44,317 nt of DNA from Seminavis robusta (lineage: Eukaryota > Bacillariophyta > Bacillariophyceae > Naviculales > Naviculaceae): NCBI GenBank assembly GCA_903772945.1, contig CAICTM010000877.1, positions 1-44,317 of the forward strand. The letters are read 5' to 3'. The notes below the pieces were generated by a model. That model had not been told where the DNA came from and did no database searches. It was given only the letters and a program-made list of their open reading frames with translations. Made by a program: the position numbers and the translations under genes. Shown one piece after another: positions 32,461 through 43,207 of the stretch; position 1 is the stretch's first letter; each line of letters begins with the position of its first letter.

Positions 32461-32892
32461 TCACTGTGGGATCTTCTGTCTAAAACAATAATAGCACTGT
32501 AAAAATGATTGGTTTATTGTTGTGCTAAAAAAGAATCTGAACATGTAATACTCCTAACGGATTCAGATTACATGTAGTAACTTGTCGACAGAGTACAAAG
32601 TATACATGTTCGCAACGATATCTTCTGCTTCAGAGTACGTTTGAGGAAGAGGCGATACTTCCCTGGTCTGCCAGATGGTGGCTGCCATTGATCTATGCTT
32701 TGTCTACACTATCCCTGTCTCCAGCTATCATCAGTATACTAAAGGGCAAATAGCTACGGTGAATGAAGTGATGCCACTCGTCCAGGTACAATTAATTTAA
32801 GGAGAATTATGCCACCATCTAACTGAACTAAGCAAAGCTATATGGTACGTACTGTATTGTCGCGTGGACACGACTCTTGCCTGAAGCTCTTT
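32461..32892. terminator. Convergent intergenic region with two competing hairpins
   Basis: The kinase and Rieske genes converge here. AATCTGA (32534-32540) can pair with TCAGATT (32563-32569), and ACATGTAAT (32541-32549) with ATTACATGT (32567-32575). The two stems share 32567-32569 and exclude each other. A role in 3'-end formation is only a guess. Confidence 0.3.
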
Positions 32893-33917
32893 TTAACCCA
32901 TCAGAATCAACTCATCCTGAATGTACTTGTAGGGAGGAACTTCCAAGTTGAGGGGAGCAGGTCCCTTGCGAATACGTCCACTCAAATCGTAGTGGGATCC
33001 ATGGCAGGGGCAGAACCATCCATTGAATTCACCTTGATCACATAGTGGGACACATCCCAAGTGAGGGCAGATTCCAATGACGATAATGTATTCCGCCTTG
33101 ATGGCACGTTCTTCGTCTGTTTCTGGGTCACGAAGGTATTCCATGGGGACAGCTGCTTCACGTTCAATTTCCTCTTGCGATCGCTTTCGGATAAAGATGG
33201 GCTTTCCACGCCATTTGACCGTGACGGCTTTTCCGACTTCCAATTGGGACAAGTCAAACTCGGAGAATGCCAACGCCAAGACTTCGGCCGAGGCACTCAT
33301 GGACGAGACGAGCTTGATGACCAACAATCTTGCCGCCGACGCGTAGGCGAATCGGACACCCGACAACATAAAGTAGGTAAAGGCACGACGCTCGGGCTCT
33401 TTCACCTTGTCGACACGGTCGGCAAAGAACCCATTGTCGACACTTCCAAGTTCATGGGCCGCGGGGAGTCCAGAAACCTTGGATGCTTCCGGGACAGCCG
33501 CACCCGAGCCAGCAAACGCTCTCACAGCAGCTGTAATGAGAATGTGAAATGAGTGACAAAAAGTAGTAACAGCCAAGTGAGAGACGGAAAACAGATGGAT
33601 AATCTAGTCTTCTCGATTCCAGAAATTCCCCCAAGCTGCCGTCAAGAAGCAGACACAAAATACAGAGCATCCATCCATCCAAGCAAACATTCCCATGCCC
33701 CAGATGAGACTACGATCCCTACTGCATCCTACGTAGCCGCCACGTAGAACAGCCGATCGCTTCCCATGGTCACCAAGATCTGTTTCTACAATCTCCAAAC
33801 TCTATCCAAATTCTCCCGAGACTGCTACTACTCACTGGAACCAAGCGTCGGTTGCACATATTGTGCTCGGGCAGCTACCCGTGGTGCAAGAGCGGACACT
33901 CGTCGAAGGGCGTTCAT
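32893..33917 (-). CDS. UQCRFS1: Rieske iron-sulfur subunit of mitochondrial cytochrome bc1 complex
   Basis: Exons 33917-33836 and 33530-32893, phase 1 intron of 305 nt, 239 residues. It is a core subunit of complex III that passes electrons from ubiquinol to cytochrome c1 at the inner mitochondrial membrane. The N-terminus (MNALRRVSALAPRVAARAQ) is a typical mitochondrial presequence. A hydrophobic segment around SAARLLVIKLVSS precedes the hinge. The cluster motifs are complete: C182-P-H184-L-G-C187 and C201-P-C203-H204-G-S, with C182, H184, C201 and H204 as ligands and C187-C203 as the disulfide. GPAPLNLEVPPY is the usual Pro loop. Length is normal. It is divergent from the FAD oxidoreductase gene with 256 bp between start codons. 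Confidence 0.95.
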
Positions 33918-34173
33918 GGTCGGCCTTGATTTTGTATTGAAAGATAGATAGATGATGATGCTGTTGCTGCTGCGTCGATGCTTTGGGAATCTTTGACGGG
34001 GGAAGGACTGACGACGATGACGTCCGGCTTACGAGCCATAATTAAGCCAGTTTGAGCTGCTTTTGAACGTGGCCAGGTGTGTGTCTTTGCAATTTTGGCA
34101 GGACGGTCCACCTTTTCCCACCAACGGTCAAACCTTCACTTTTCTTCCTCTTCCTTCTTCCTTCCTTTCGACG
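33918..34173. promoter_or_regulatory. Short divergent promoter between two mitochondrial-type genes
   Basis: 256 bp separate the start codons of the Rieske subunit and the FAD oxidoreductase. Both products have mitochondrial-like N-termini, so shared control is plausible. No defined operator was identified. Confidence 0.4.
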
Positions 34174-36092
34174 ATGATGATGCCCGCTTCATCCTTCCGC
34201 ACGTTAGGTGCTTTGAGTAGGTTTCCTCTACCCAAGGGCTTTGTCACTGCTCCCAAGATCCATCCTGCCAATGGCAAGATTGTTCAGCAGAGATCCTTCA
34301 ACAGTGTTTTCCGTGGCCCCTTGAGCGCACCCAGGATTGCCCCCACAAAGCATGCCTCCAAAACCTCTTCTACTACAACTACTGCTACTACGCGCTCTTT
34401 TCAAAGCCAACATTCCACACAGTATGGCTCTTCCACATCCTTCAAAGTGGCACTGGGAGTCTCGGGGGTCGTTTTGGTGTGTGGACTGGATTGCATAGCG
34501 CCCAACAACAATCCCTTCAAAAAGGATCGAACGTACTGGAATGACAAGTCGCCCGTGGCCGACGCCAAGGATCGATCTCCACTCCAATCCAGCAGCGACC
34601 ATCATTACAAGTGCGTCATCGTCGGTGGGGGAATGGCCGGGCTGCACACGGCTCTGGCATTGGCGGAACGCAGTCGCGCTAATGGTGATATCCTGGTCCT
34701 GGATGCCAACCGCATTGGTCAATCGGCATCGGGGCAATCCAAAGGATTGGTCGTCCCTGGAATTCAAGTACCGCAAGAAGGATTGGAAGGAATTTGTGGT
34801 TCCCGTGAAATTGCCAAACAAGTCTATGAATTGACCTACCAGGCAGCACGGAGACTCAAGGAAGACATTGTACAACGCTACAAGATTGATTGTGGATGGG
34901 TCGATGCTGGACTCGTGGAAGCCAGTCTCTACGAAGATGATGAACATGATGAAGAGGAAGAAGATGACGGCTGCCACGTTCTGAGTGCCTCCCAAGTACG
35001 ACAAGTGCTAGGACAACCCAACACAAACAAGTTGTACAAGTGTGGAGAATACGATCCTTCCTGCTCGGGAGTGGATCCATTTGCCCTGACGAGTGGCTTG
35101 GCACGGGTCGTCGAAACGAAATGGGGAGTCCGCATTTGTGAACAGACCAAAGTGACACAGATTGATGCTATTCCAGCAGAATCCACCTCCAGGGTAGGAA
35201 ATAGCAATGACAATTCAGAGTCTCCGAAATATGTCGTGACTACGGACGCGGGAGCCCAAGTTACCTGTCAGCATGGTAAGAAGATCGAAATGGATAACAA
35301 TACTCACTTGCCAGACGGAAAAATCAAGGACTCGCTGGCTAACAAACTCTTCTTCTTTTTGGATGCGCAGTGGTCTTGTGCACTGGGCCCGAGTTAGTTT
35401 CCAAACAGCTCTCCCGGCGACTGGCCAATGCCGTGACACCCATTTATACATGGATGGCATCCACAGCTCCCTTGGGAGACCAATGCCCTTTGCAAGATGG
35501 AGTCTCGGATGAGCTCCTGGCCGATCAGCAGGACGACCGCGAAACGAAAACCACCCCAGCGCCTCTCTGCGGCGACGATTTTGTGAGCCTCAACTATTGG
35601 AGACGGACTAACGATGGTCGTATTCTCTTTGGATCACTGGCAGATGCGTATCCCATCCCACAATGGCTGGCGGAATATCGACTTCGGCTTGCTTTGAAAC
35701 AAATCTACCCGCAATTGGCAAATGTCAAATTTGACCATGTATGGGGTGGCAAGCTGGCATTTTCCAGAGATGCAGTTCCTCTCATTGGTCGAGATGAAGG
35801 ATATGACAATAAGTACATCCCCGGCAAGCCTAGTGATGGCGGTGTGTGGTACGCTACTGGCTTTGGCGGTCATGGAATTGTGCCTACTGTAATGGCAGGT
35901 TCCGTATTGGCAGACGCCATGTTGGGAATTGATGACGACACTTGGCGGCTTTTTCAAAGGGAATTCCCACCCAAGTACTCATTTTATCCGGTTTCACGAC
36001 TGGGAGCCCAAGCTCTGCTAACAACCTACAATGTCTTTGACTGGCTTACCATGAAAGGTGTACCAGTTCCGAGGCTACCGAAACCTTGGTAG
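34174..36092 (+). CDS. FAD-dependent oxidoreductase, DAO family, probably mitochondrial
   Basis: Exons 34174-35275 and 35371-36092, phase 1 intron, 607 residues. The start is the first of three consecutive ATG codons. Residues 1-60 are basic and Ser/Thr-rich, like a mitochondrial presequence, and a single hydrophobic stretch (VALGVSGVVLVCGL) follows near 100-115. The DAO domain begins with the dinucleotide-binding motif VIVGGGMAG (148-156) and LVLDANRIGQSASGQSKG. The C-terminal FAD contact GVWYATGFGGHGIVP is present. Family members oxidise amines or N-substituted amino acids (for example gamma-glutamylputrescine or sarcosine); the substrate here cannot be told. An acidic insert (DDEHDEEEEDD) lies in the substrate-domain region. 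The intron sits before VVLCTG, and splicing restores the domain. Confidence 0.85.
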
Positions 36093-37042
36093 GCAACTTG
36101 ACTTTTATCACCACAATCGACAATCCACTTCAATCAAGTATTCCCGAAGCTCCTTCATGCCAGCTTGCCCAAGCTTTCCTTTTCCAATTTCCCACCTCCT
36201 TCGTACCTTTCCGATTATTTGTTCCAATTTTCTACGAGTGGATACTTCCCGATTCCATCTTCCGACTGCAGCATTCAGCTTGACTAACGACGCACCCAAC
36301 AAGTTGGCCTCAAAACTAGCCCTGCCCTGACCGTTCCACCGTGATGTTGCATGTTTGCATATAGCATTCACCTTCTTCTTGTTTCCGACGATTAAGTTCG
36401 CCAATCTTCCTGTTTTCGATAAGCTTTCCGAGAACAAGAGAAACAACATGCGTCGCGACAGCTTGCACAGCGATTCGGACAGTACCTGAAAGAGGTGCAT
36501 GGACCCAACAACTGGCTTTCTCGTTTCAGATCTTTCCACCCAGCTAGCTCTTGCATGTTGCTTCGATGATATTCATGGCTAGTAGAGGTGGCTAAGCAAG
36601 CATATCAGGATACTTCATGCTATAGCCAAATCATAATCTTTTATATAGCATCATGCGTTTCTCAATTGCTGCAATTCCCCTCTCCGATACCGGCGGTGGC
36701 TCGGTTATTTAGCTAGCTAGCTAGCTAGATGCCAACCCTGTCTGAAGATGACGCTGCTTTCAACTACTTTCAAAAGCCCTCAAGTGGAATCGCGGATGAC
36801 GCCGATGCGCAAGTCGAGGTAAACAACCCTCGATCGGTGCTGATCTGCACCAATACAGGATGCAGATGCCGGTAGCCCCGGAGCGCGTTGATAGAAGCAT
36901 TCTGGACAGTACACGAAAGGTCATACTTGTCCAGCTTGTCGCTTTCTGGAACCTGCGAGCGTAGCGGCAACTACCGCAGCTATCAGTGCTGATTGATTGG
37001 AGAGCAAAAAGAGGTCAAGAGTTTATATAAACCGACAATGCC
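36093..37042. other. Non-coding convergent intergenic region
   Basis: About 950 bp between the ends of two converging genes. A run of TAGCTAGC (36712-36728) is the only notable simple sequence. Open frames here are short and unsupported. Confidence 0.45.
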
Positions 37043-38191
37043 TCACTGCATTTCTTCCAGGAAAGCCAGTGCAGTTTCGACCGACATTTTGTCGTTGGGA
37101 AAGCCAGGGTCCTCCTTTTGTTGTTGTTGTTGTTGTTGTTGTGAAATCCATGCTTGCCAGTCTTCCAGAAACAAATCAAACGTCAGGAGCTCCCGTTCGG
37201 CCTCGGTGAAAAGAATGCTGTAGGCAGTTTCGAGGTCACAAGTCCCTTCTTCGCTTTCCCCTTGTTGTTGTTGAAAGAGGCAATGAATTGTCTCTTTTCG
37301 CTTGGATGTCAGCATGGGATTGTGGTGCTGGAACCATAAATCATTGGTAGAGTTGATATGTGTCTTGACTTTCTCTCTGTCTAGTAGTATGGCACAGGAT
37401 TTCTCCAGTGGATCTGCTGGTAGCCTACGACGACAAGTAAGAACATTCACCGTGCGTCGGTATTGTTCGTCTGGTTCAAATGATCCAGATGCCCAAGCAC
37501 CTTGGCTTTTGGTACATAAACTGTTAGTTGCGTCCTGTTTGCCTTTTTCTTCCGCTACCCCATCAGGTTTGTTGTTGTTGTTGTTGTTGTTTCCAATAAG
37601 ATCTTCCACTTGCCTTTGCATGATGGTATGAGAAACGTCCCAATGAGCTCCAGGTAGATCTTGCAGTAGTGGCTGCAGCAAGTCCAGGTGATGAAAGGAG
37701 ATGCAAATGTAGATTCCTCCAGAAGGGTTCAAAAGTCGATAAACCTCGGTCAAGAGTCCTGCGCTGGCGGAATCGCTGCATAATGTACAATCGAGCGTGC
37801 TCTTGTCAATGCAAATGTCAAAGTAACCAGATGGGTATTCTTCGATTATTACAACGCCTTTAGTAGCTGCAAAATCTGCCGTACAAAAGTCGAGCTTGTC
37901 TCTCGTAGCCGTATCTTTGGCGACCTTGTCCCATCGTTGCTTCATTCTGTGTAATGTTTCCGTGTCTACATCCACATTGACGACTCGCTCAATATCATCT
38001 CCCATGGTCTCGACCAAATGTTCGCCCAGCACAGAGCTGCCGCTGCCGACATGCAGAATCTTGAGTAGCTTCGCCTCGTGTCTCTCTGATGATGGCGGCG
38101 AGGCAACTGCCGCCCTGACTAAAGGTACAACCGAAGCAGAATCTGTCAACCACTCGAAGGGACGGATGCCTAGTTCATTATTGTCCTTCAT
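37043..38191 (-). CDS. SAM-dependent methyltransferase, METTL13/eEF1A-lysine-methyltransferase-like
   Basis: Single exon, 382 residues. The class I fold motifs are visible: motif I LKILHVGSGSSVLGEHL (43-59), an acidic end of strand 2 (NVDVD, 72-76), LDFCTADF (100-107) and the characteristic FDICIDKSTLDC (124-135). The D-K-S/G-T-L-D pattern is typical of METTL13 and EFM-type protein lysine methyltransferases. Asn (about 203-211) and Gln (about 353-362) runs from AAC/CAA microsatellites are inserted, and the tail after about 330 is acidic. The target (often elongation factor 1A) is inferred from the family only. Lies 180 bp downstream of the ATPase gene on the same strand. Confidence 0.75.
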   Translation of the reverse strand: MKDNNELGIRPFEWLTDSASVVPLVRAAVASPPSSERHEAKLLKILHVGSGSSVLGEHLVETMGDDIERVVNVDVDTETLHRMKQRWDKVAKDTATRDKLDFCTADFAATKGVVIIEEYPSGYFDICIDKSTLDCTLCSDSASAGLLTEVYRLLNPSGGIYICISFHHLDLLQPLLQDLPGAHWDVSHTIMQRQVEDLIGNNNNNNNKPDGVAEEKGKQDATNSLCTKSQGAWASGSFEPDEQYRRTVNVLTCRRRLPADPLEKSCAILLDREKVKTHINSTNDLWFQHHNPMLTSKRKETIHCLFQQQQGESEEGTCDLETAYSILFTEAERELLTFDLFLEDWQAWISQQQQQQQQKEDPGFPNDKMSVETALAFLEEMQ

Positions 38192-38371
38192 CCTCTTTCC
38201 TCCTCAACAAGACGGACAATATGAGGGTGGCGTCATGGTTGATGTTGCGGCTCGTGAATAATAATAATAATATTAGTACTAATGTTGGTCTAGCTAGCTA
38301 GTTGGGACGATGAAATCTATCTTTGGGTGCCAACCAAACTGCACCGTCCACAGGATCCGACTTGCAAAAAC

Positions 38372-41300
38372 CTAAGATATGGAGTTTCTGTTGTCTCGGT
38401 TGGCAATGTGTAGTTTCTCTGGATTCGTTTGCAGCGGTATGGCCGCCTCTTCCCTTAACATGGCTTCACTGAAACGCCGTCTGGCACGAAAAGATGACTC
38501 CTCCATCTCCCCAGAAGACTGATCTTCCACAACCAGATCCCTGTCAATGTACTGAACCACGCCTGTAGCACCCCAGCGGAGGTATGAGCTTCGAGCCTGC
38601 TGCAAAAAGTTTTCCCTTTCCTTTGGTATGGCCTCGCTTGCTAAGTGGGCTGCCAATGCTGCATCTTGGGTGAAGCCTGATTTTGTTGAGGCTACAATGG
38701 CCTTCTCATATGCAGCTTTCAAATCGGCACCTTTCACTCCCTGCGCTCTGAGTTGTTCAGCTTCCAGGATGAACAGTTTTTGGGGCAGATTGATGCTGCC
38801 GTGCTCCACAACCCATGACCTCACCATATCATGAAACTTCTTTGCCTCGCCTAGCAGTTTTTGCCTTCGGGCCAAGTTCAACTTGGAGCATGTGTGGTAT
38901 TGCCAATACGACACAATTCCCATGTAGAAAGCCCTTGCAAGTCCAAAGTAGTAGGCACCATTGACCACAGCTGATGAGTTGACCTTGTCACTGACTAGAA
39001 GTTTTTCCTTGGTCTCCACTGCAATTTTCTTGTTTCTGCAGAAGATGGCAATTTGTAGCAAATACGAAAGGTCTGACTGCCCACCGGTTTTTCCATTCCA
39101 ATTTGCAATTTTTCTCCATTTCTGTGATTCACCACCACCAATGTCAAGTACAGAATCAGACTGGCCAGTCAAGTTCAACACACACTGGTAGTTGCTCAGC
39201 GCAAACAGCAAGGTTGAAGTCTGGCCATAGTAATGCATCTTGACAATGAACTGACCCAAGTCCTTGGCCAGCGGCATCAGATTCAAGCCGCAATAATAGA
39301 ACGAGAATCCATAGGCCACAATTGACAAGCATGCAGCTCCCACCTCACCACTTCGAAGCCCCATTTGGTAGGTCTCCATGAGGTAATCAAGGGAAAGAGA
39401 CAGGGGTTTGTGCCAAGTAAACTGATTGGCAGCACACACTCTTGCGCTTGCAGCCCTCTCAGTCAGGTGGAGTTTTTCAGTCAGCTTCAACGTCAAGGCA
39501 CCTGCACGAGCTGCTAAGCGGGTCTCGTAGAATTCTGACAGGATGGACGAAGAAAAGACTGAAAAGGCATCTGCAGAAGATCTCCCAAGTCCATGCTCCA
39601 ATGTCAAATCAACCATCTTGCATGCATAAGTTATTTGTGCCCTCGGGCCTTTCAGATGATTCACAGGAGAATGTGCTGACCCAAGGACACGAATGCAGAA
39701 TTCCTTAAGGGGATCATCGCTCGTGGGTAGATTTAGGATGTCGTCATCTGTGAGCTTGTTGAGTTTTGCAGCTGTCTGTTCAAACTTTGTCCTGGCATAC
39801 TCCATAGTAGGGTCTGGAGCAAGTTCCTCACCTGCAAGTTCAAACACATGAAGAATGGTTTGGAGCATCTCCTCAAATCTGTTGCCAAATCCAAGGTACT
39901 CAATAAGCACAAGCCAGGCTTTGGTTGAATCGACAACATTCTTTGAGTTGCTCGTGATCACCCCCACCATTTGTTCTAACATGTCATTGGACCCTGTGCA
40001 GAAGCTCATTTGAACAAATATTGTGTGCATTCCCAGGGCCAGATCATAGTTCTCCTTCCAACAGCTTTCCTTCTCCAGCAACTCAATACCATTTTTGGCA
40101 TAGACCATAGCATGATCAAACGAGGAGAATTCAGCTGCTTTCTTGGCAGCTTGGAAGTTGAGCTCTGCCAGGCTTAACTGGATGCCCCTTTCATCACACA
40201 GACAAATGGCGTCAATGCCAGAATTCAACTGGTCTACACACAGGAAAAGAATTTGGTCTGTATGCTCTTGTTCCTTCATGCTGGCATCCACTCCAGGGGC
40301 AAAGTGTCGGTTGTAGAGTTCATGGCCAATCTGGAAATGAAGTTGGCTTCGTTCAGCATCATTTGCAATGAGGAGTAAAGCAGCTTCTAATATACTATCA
40401 TGGCTGAATTTCAGCATTTCGTCAACTTCTTCCAGCATTCCTGCCTCTATTAAGACGTTGACATCTTCGGTGTAGTCTTGGATACTCGTTTCAATTTGCT
40501 TTTCTTCTTCGTTTCCATTGTTTTGTTCAAAGATTTCAAGATACCTCTGATGAAATCGAAAGCCAAGGCAAGCACACCGTGCCAATATGAGACGCTGATT
40601 GTCAGAAAGCAAGTCGATGTTTGCCTTGATAATTTCCGCAACATCTTGCGAGACCGTAGTCTTGCTCTTGAGAGATTCAATGTTCCAAGTCCATTGCAGC
40701 ATTGACAAAGTGGAAGAGTAGGTGTATTGCATGAGCTTTCTCGCTTCCAAGCTATCAAGTAGCTGCTTGATGTAAAACACGTTTCCACCAGTTCTTTGGT
40801 ACACAAACTCTGTCAACGCTTCAATTCCATCCGCTGTCTTTAAAACAGCCTCAAGCAATGACTGTACATCTGTCACAGGGAGGCTGTTGACAGAGATATG
40901 TCGGCAACCTGCTGCCCGCGAGCTTGACTTGACGGCCTCCAGGAAGTTGGAGAGGCCATGAGTATTCTCGGTACCATCAACTTCGTCGTCTCGAAACGAT
41001 CCAATAAATGCCAGGTTTCTCAGTTCATTGTCCAGCAAGATTGCTTGCAATACATCAAGACTGGTCTTGTCAATCCAATGCAGATCGTCACAAGATAAAA
41101 TCACAGTCTTGTCCACACTGGCCAGTGTTCGTAAGAGGAGCCGCATGGAAAACTTGAAGCGCTCAAGGTCTCCCCGAGAATGATAACTGTTTTGTTTTAG
41201 CTTTCGTATGGAAAATGCCCTCCCTCCCTGTTTCAACAAACTCTTGATGGAAGTTTTCTTGTTTTTGGTTTCCAGCAACTCTCCGAGCTCCGGCAGGAGT

Positions 41301-41677
41301 TCGGTAAGGTGACTGAGTTCGCCCGCTTGAAATGCGTCCACCAGTTTCTTCCTGTACAACCCCCTGGAACCGGGATGTAGCTGTAGAATATCCCTAATAA
41401 TCTTGCCAAGAGCTGTCAACAAAACGCCATGCGGATTGGGATTGGGTGCTTGTTCGAATTTACATGTTCCAATGAGCCATGCTTGACCTTTGGATGATTT
41501 TAAGACGTGTTCTATGAGAGCCGATTTCCCCGTGCCGCTCTTGCCTCCCACAAAAATCAACGGAACCGTCGTCCCAATCTGATCCAGGCCTTGTGATAAA
41601 ATCTGGATCTCTTGGTCTCTGCCATAAATGTTCCTAATCGACCCCGTGAGCTGCCTTTTATTACCTGAACCCGACAT
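38372..41677 (-). CDS. Large STAND-type ATPase (AAA_16) with helical repeats
   Basis: Single exon, 1101 residues. The N-terminus opens with IYGRDQEIQIL, then Walker A GGKSGTGKS (44-52) and Walker B VILSCDDLHWID (192-203, D197/D198), followed by a GSFRDDEVD sensor-like stretch and the F-V-Y-Q-R-T-G-G-N-V-F motif common in MalT- or adenylate-cyclase-associated ATPases. The rest (about 350-1050) is all-helical and likely forms TPR-like repeats. Proteins of this plan act as signal-transducing switches, frequently next to kinase or cyclase domains, but none is fused here. The protein is intracellular; no signal peptide or membrane segment is seen. The lack of introns over 3.3 kb contrasts with several neighbours. 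The biological role is unknown. Confidence 0.8.
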   Translation of the reverse strand: MSGSGNKRQLTGSIRNIYGRDQEIQILSQGLDQIGTTVPLIFVGGKSGTGKSALIEHVLKSSKGQAWLIGTCKFEQAPNPNPHGVLLTALGKIIRDILQLHPGSRGLYRKKLVDAFQAGELSHLTELLPELGELLETKNKKTSIKSLLKQGGRAFSIRKLKQNSYHSRGDLERFKFSMRLLLRTLASVDKTVILSCDDLHWIDKTSLDVLQAILLDNELRNLAFIGSFRDDEVDGTENTHGLSNFLEAVKSSSRAAGCRHISVNSLPVTDVQSLLEAVLKTADGIEALTEFVYQRTGGNVFYIKQLLDSLEARKLMQYTYSSTLSMLQWTWNIESLKSKTTVSQDVAEIIKANIDLLSDNQRLILARCACLGFRFHQRYLEIFEQNNGNEEEKQIETSIQDYTEDVNVLIEAGMLEEVDEMLKFSHDSILEAALLLIANDAERSQLHFQIGHELYNRHFAPGVDASMKEQEHTDQILFLCVDQLNSGIDAICLCDERGIQLSLAELNFQAAKKAAEFSSFDHAMVYAKNGIELLEKESCWKENYDLALGMHTIFVQMSFCTGSNDMLEQMVGVITSNSKNVVDSTKAWLVLIEYLGFGNRFEEMLQTILHVFELAGEELAPDPTMEYARTKFEQTAAKLNKLTDDDILNLPTSDDPLKEFCIRVLGSAHSPVNHLKGPRAQITYACKMVDLTLEHGLGRSSADAFSVFSSSILSEFYETRLAARAGALTLKLTEKLHLTERAASARVCAANQFTWHKPLSLSLDYLMETYQMGLRSGEVGAACLSIVAYGFSFYYCGLNLMPLAKDLGQFIVKMHYYGQTSTLLFALSNYQCVLNLTGQSDSVLDIGGGESQKWRKIANWNGKTGGQSDLSYLLQIAIFCRNKKIAVETKEKLLVSDKVNSSAVVNGAYYFGLARAFYMGIVSYWQYHTCSKLNLARRQKLLGEAKKFHDMVRSWVVEHGSINLPQKLFILEAEQLRAQGVKGADLKAAYEKAIVASTKSGFTQDAALAAHLASEAIPKERENFLQQARSSYLRWGATGVVQYIDRDLVVEDQSSGEMEESSFRARRRFSEAMLREEAAIPLQTNPEKLHIANRDNRNSIS

Positions 41678-42061
41678 GACAATGTACTAGTCCAACTGAC
41701 TGTGAGGAAGAAACCAGCTGAGTTTGCTGTCCAAACAGCGATGGGTGGTGGTCATTTTGAGTCCTTGTGTCTTTGGTATTTCGCGGAACCCTGTCATCTA
41801 ACCCGGATGTGCCGTACAAAATATCTTTCTGCGAAGGGCGAGTGAGTCAGTTGTATTCAGGTAAGTCCGGTAAATTCGGAGTCATAATGGTCTTTGTTGA
41901 AAGAATCATTTACCTCATCTATTGGTAAATGATGTTCAAAGATCTTCAGTCTCTCCTTTGACACCTCCGTCAAGGCTGGTGTCGTCGTCGTCCTCTCATG
42001 GGTGCCACACTACTTTTGATCTTGTGCTTCTACTACCAGTAGGTAGCCAGTATCCTTGTGC
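41678..42061. promoter_or_regulatory. Divergent promoter region with a perfect 10-bp inverted repeat
   Basis: 384 bp between start codons of the ATPase and the DUF1295-like gene. ATCATTTACC (41905-41914) and GGTAAATGAT (41924-41933) form a perfect inverted repeat with a 9-nt spacer, fitting either a hairpin or a dimer-binding site. Confidence 0.4.
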
Positions 42062-43207
42062 ATGACGATGACAATGAGGAAGTGCCTTGCCCAACGTTTG
42101 ATTCTGTCTCTGGTTTTGCTGGGAGCTCAGCAATCGGCAGCGTTTGTATCTCAGCGTCCCATCGCCCGAGTTCCAGGAGTTCCGGGCATTCTTGAAGTCC
42201 AACGAAAACCAATCGACCATGGACTCCCCAAATCTACTTCCTTGCAACGAAGCGCACAAGATTCTAGTACTACTACCCGCATGCAAGCTCTCCCCGCCTC
42301 TCTGTGTGCCCTTCCTCTGTCTCAAAAGATTTTCTTATCCTGTTTCCTCCCCACCTGTCTGGGATTCTGGAAGAGCGAATATGGCGTGTCATACGCCTAC
42401 GGAATGGCCACCGCATTGACGTCCTTTTTGATTTACAAGGCACTCATGGTCGGCCAAAGCAGTTCGTGGGCCATTTGGCAAGCCGGTGCTCTCATGTTTT
42501 ACGGCGTTCGATTGTCCATCTTCCTGCTTTATCGACAGCTGTGCACACAACGACTAAAAGACATGGTCGAGCGCATTGAAGACAAGGCCAAAGCACGGGG
42601 AGGTCGACTCCAACGAGCACCCTTTGTATTGTCGTGTGCGGGACTGTACTTTGGGCTCTGTGCACCCCTCTTGATTTCGTCCAGAGTCGCATCGTCTCAA
42701 ATTCCGGCATGGACTGTCAAAGTTTTAAAAGGATTGGTAGCTTCGACGTGGGGCGGTTTTATTTTTGCTGCTCTGGGTGATTTTAACAAGAGCTTTGTCA
42801 AGGCCATCAAGGGAGAAGACCACTTGGTCACGGGAGGGATCTACTCCCTTTGCAGGCACCCCAACTATTCCGGGGAGTTTGTATCCTGGACATCCAATGG
42901 ATTGATTGCCATTGTGGCCGCCATTGCCAGCAAGGGAGCCGGCATTCCAACCCCTCAGCTGGTGGGATATCTAGCTGCCAGTGTGGTGGGTGCCTTGGGA
43001 CTTGACTTTGTCGTGCTAGGTGCCACCAAGGGTCTCGAAAAGAGGCAAAAGGAAGTATATGGTGAATCTGCAGACTACCAGACATGGATTGAATCGACGT
43101 GGGCAGGCTTTGAGCTTCCTACCGCGGCAGAAGAGGTTGTAGACCCTCACGTCAAGCCTGAAATTAAAATGGAGCAAACCGAAGAAGACACTGGCTCTGG
43201 AATATAG
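42062..43207 (+). CDS. DUF1295 / steroid-5-alpha-reductase-like membrane protein, probably plastid-targeted
   Basis: Single exon, 381 residues from the first ATG (MTMTMRKCLAQ). Residues about 9-24 form a signal peptide ending in AQQSAAFVSQRP. The A-F pattern at the cleavage site, followed by a Ser/Thr/Arg-rich transit region, is the bipartite plastid signal of diatoms. Several membrane segments follow (about 85-240). The C-terminal signature LVTGGIYSLCRHPNYSGE (C264-R-H-P-N-Y269) is that of the DUF1295 and isoprenylcysteine-methyltransferase-like membrane enzymes. The exact reaction is not known. The tail after about 350 is acidic. Confidence 0.8.
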   Translation: MTMTMRKCLAQRLILSLVLLGAQQSAAFVSQRPIARVPGVPGILEVQRKPIDHGLPKSTSLQRSAQDSSTTTRMQALPASLCALPLSQKIFLSCFLPTCLGFWKSEYGVSYAYGMATALTSFLIYKALMVGQSSSWAIWQAGALMFYGVRLSIFLLYRQLCTQRLKDMVERIEDKAKARGGRLQRAPFVLSCAGLYFGLCAPLLISSRVASSQIPAWTVKVLKGLVASTWGGFIFAALGDFNKSFVKAIKGEDHLVTGGIYSLCRHPNYSGEFVSWTSNGLIAIVAAIASKGAGIPTPQLVGYLAASVVGALGLDFVVLGATKGLEKRQKEVYGESADYQTWIESTWAGFELPTAAEEVVDPHVKPEIKMEQTEEDTGSGI

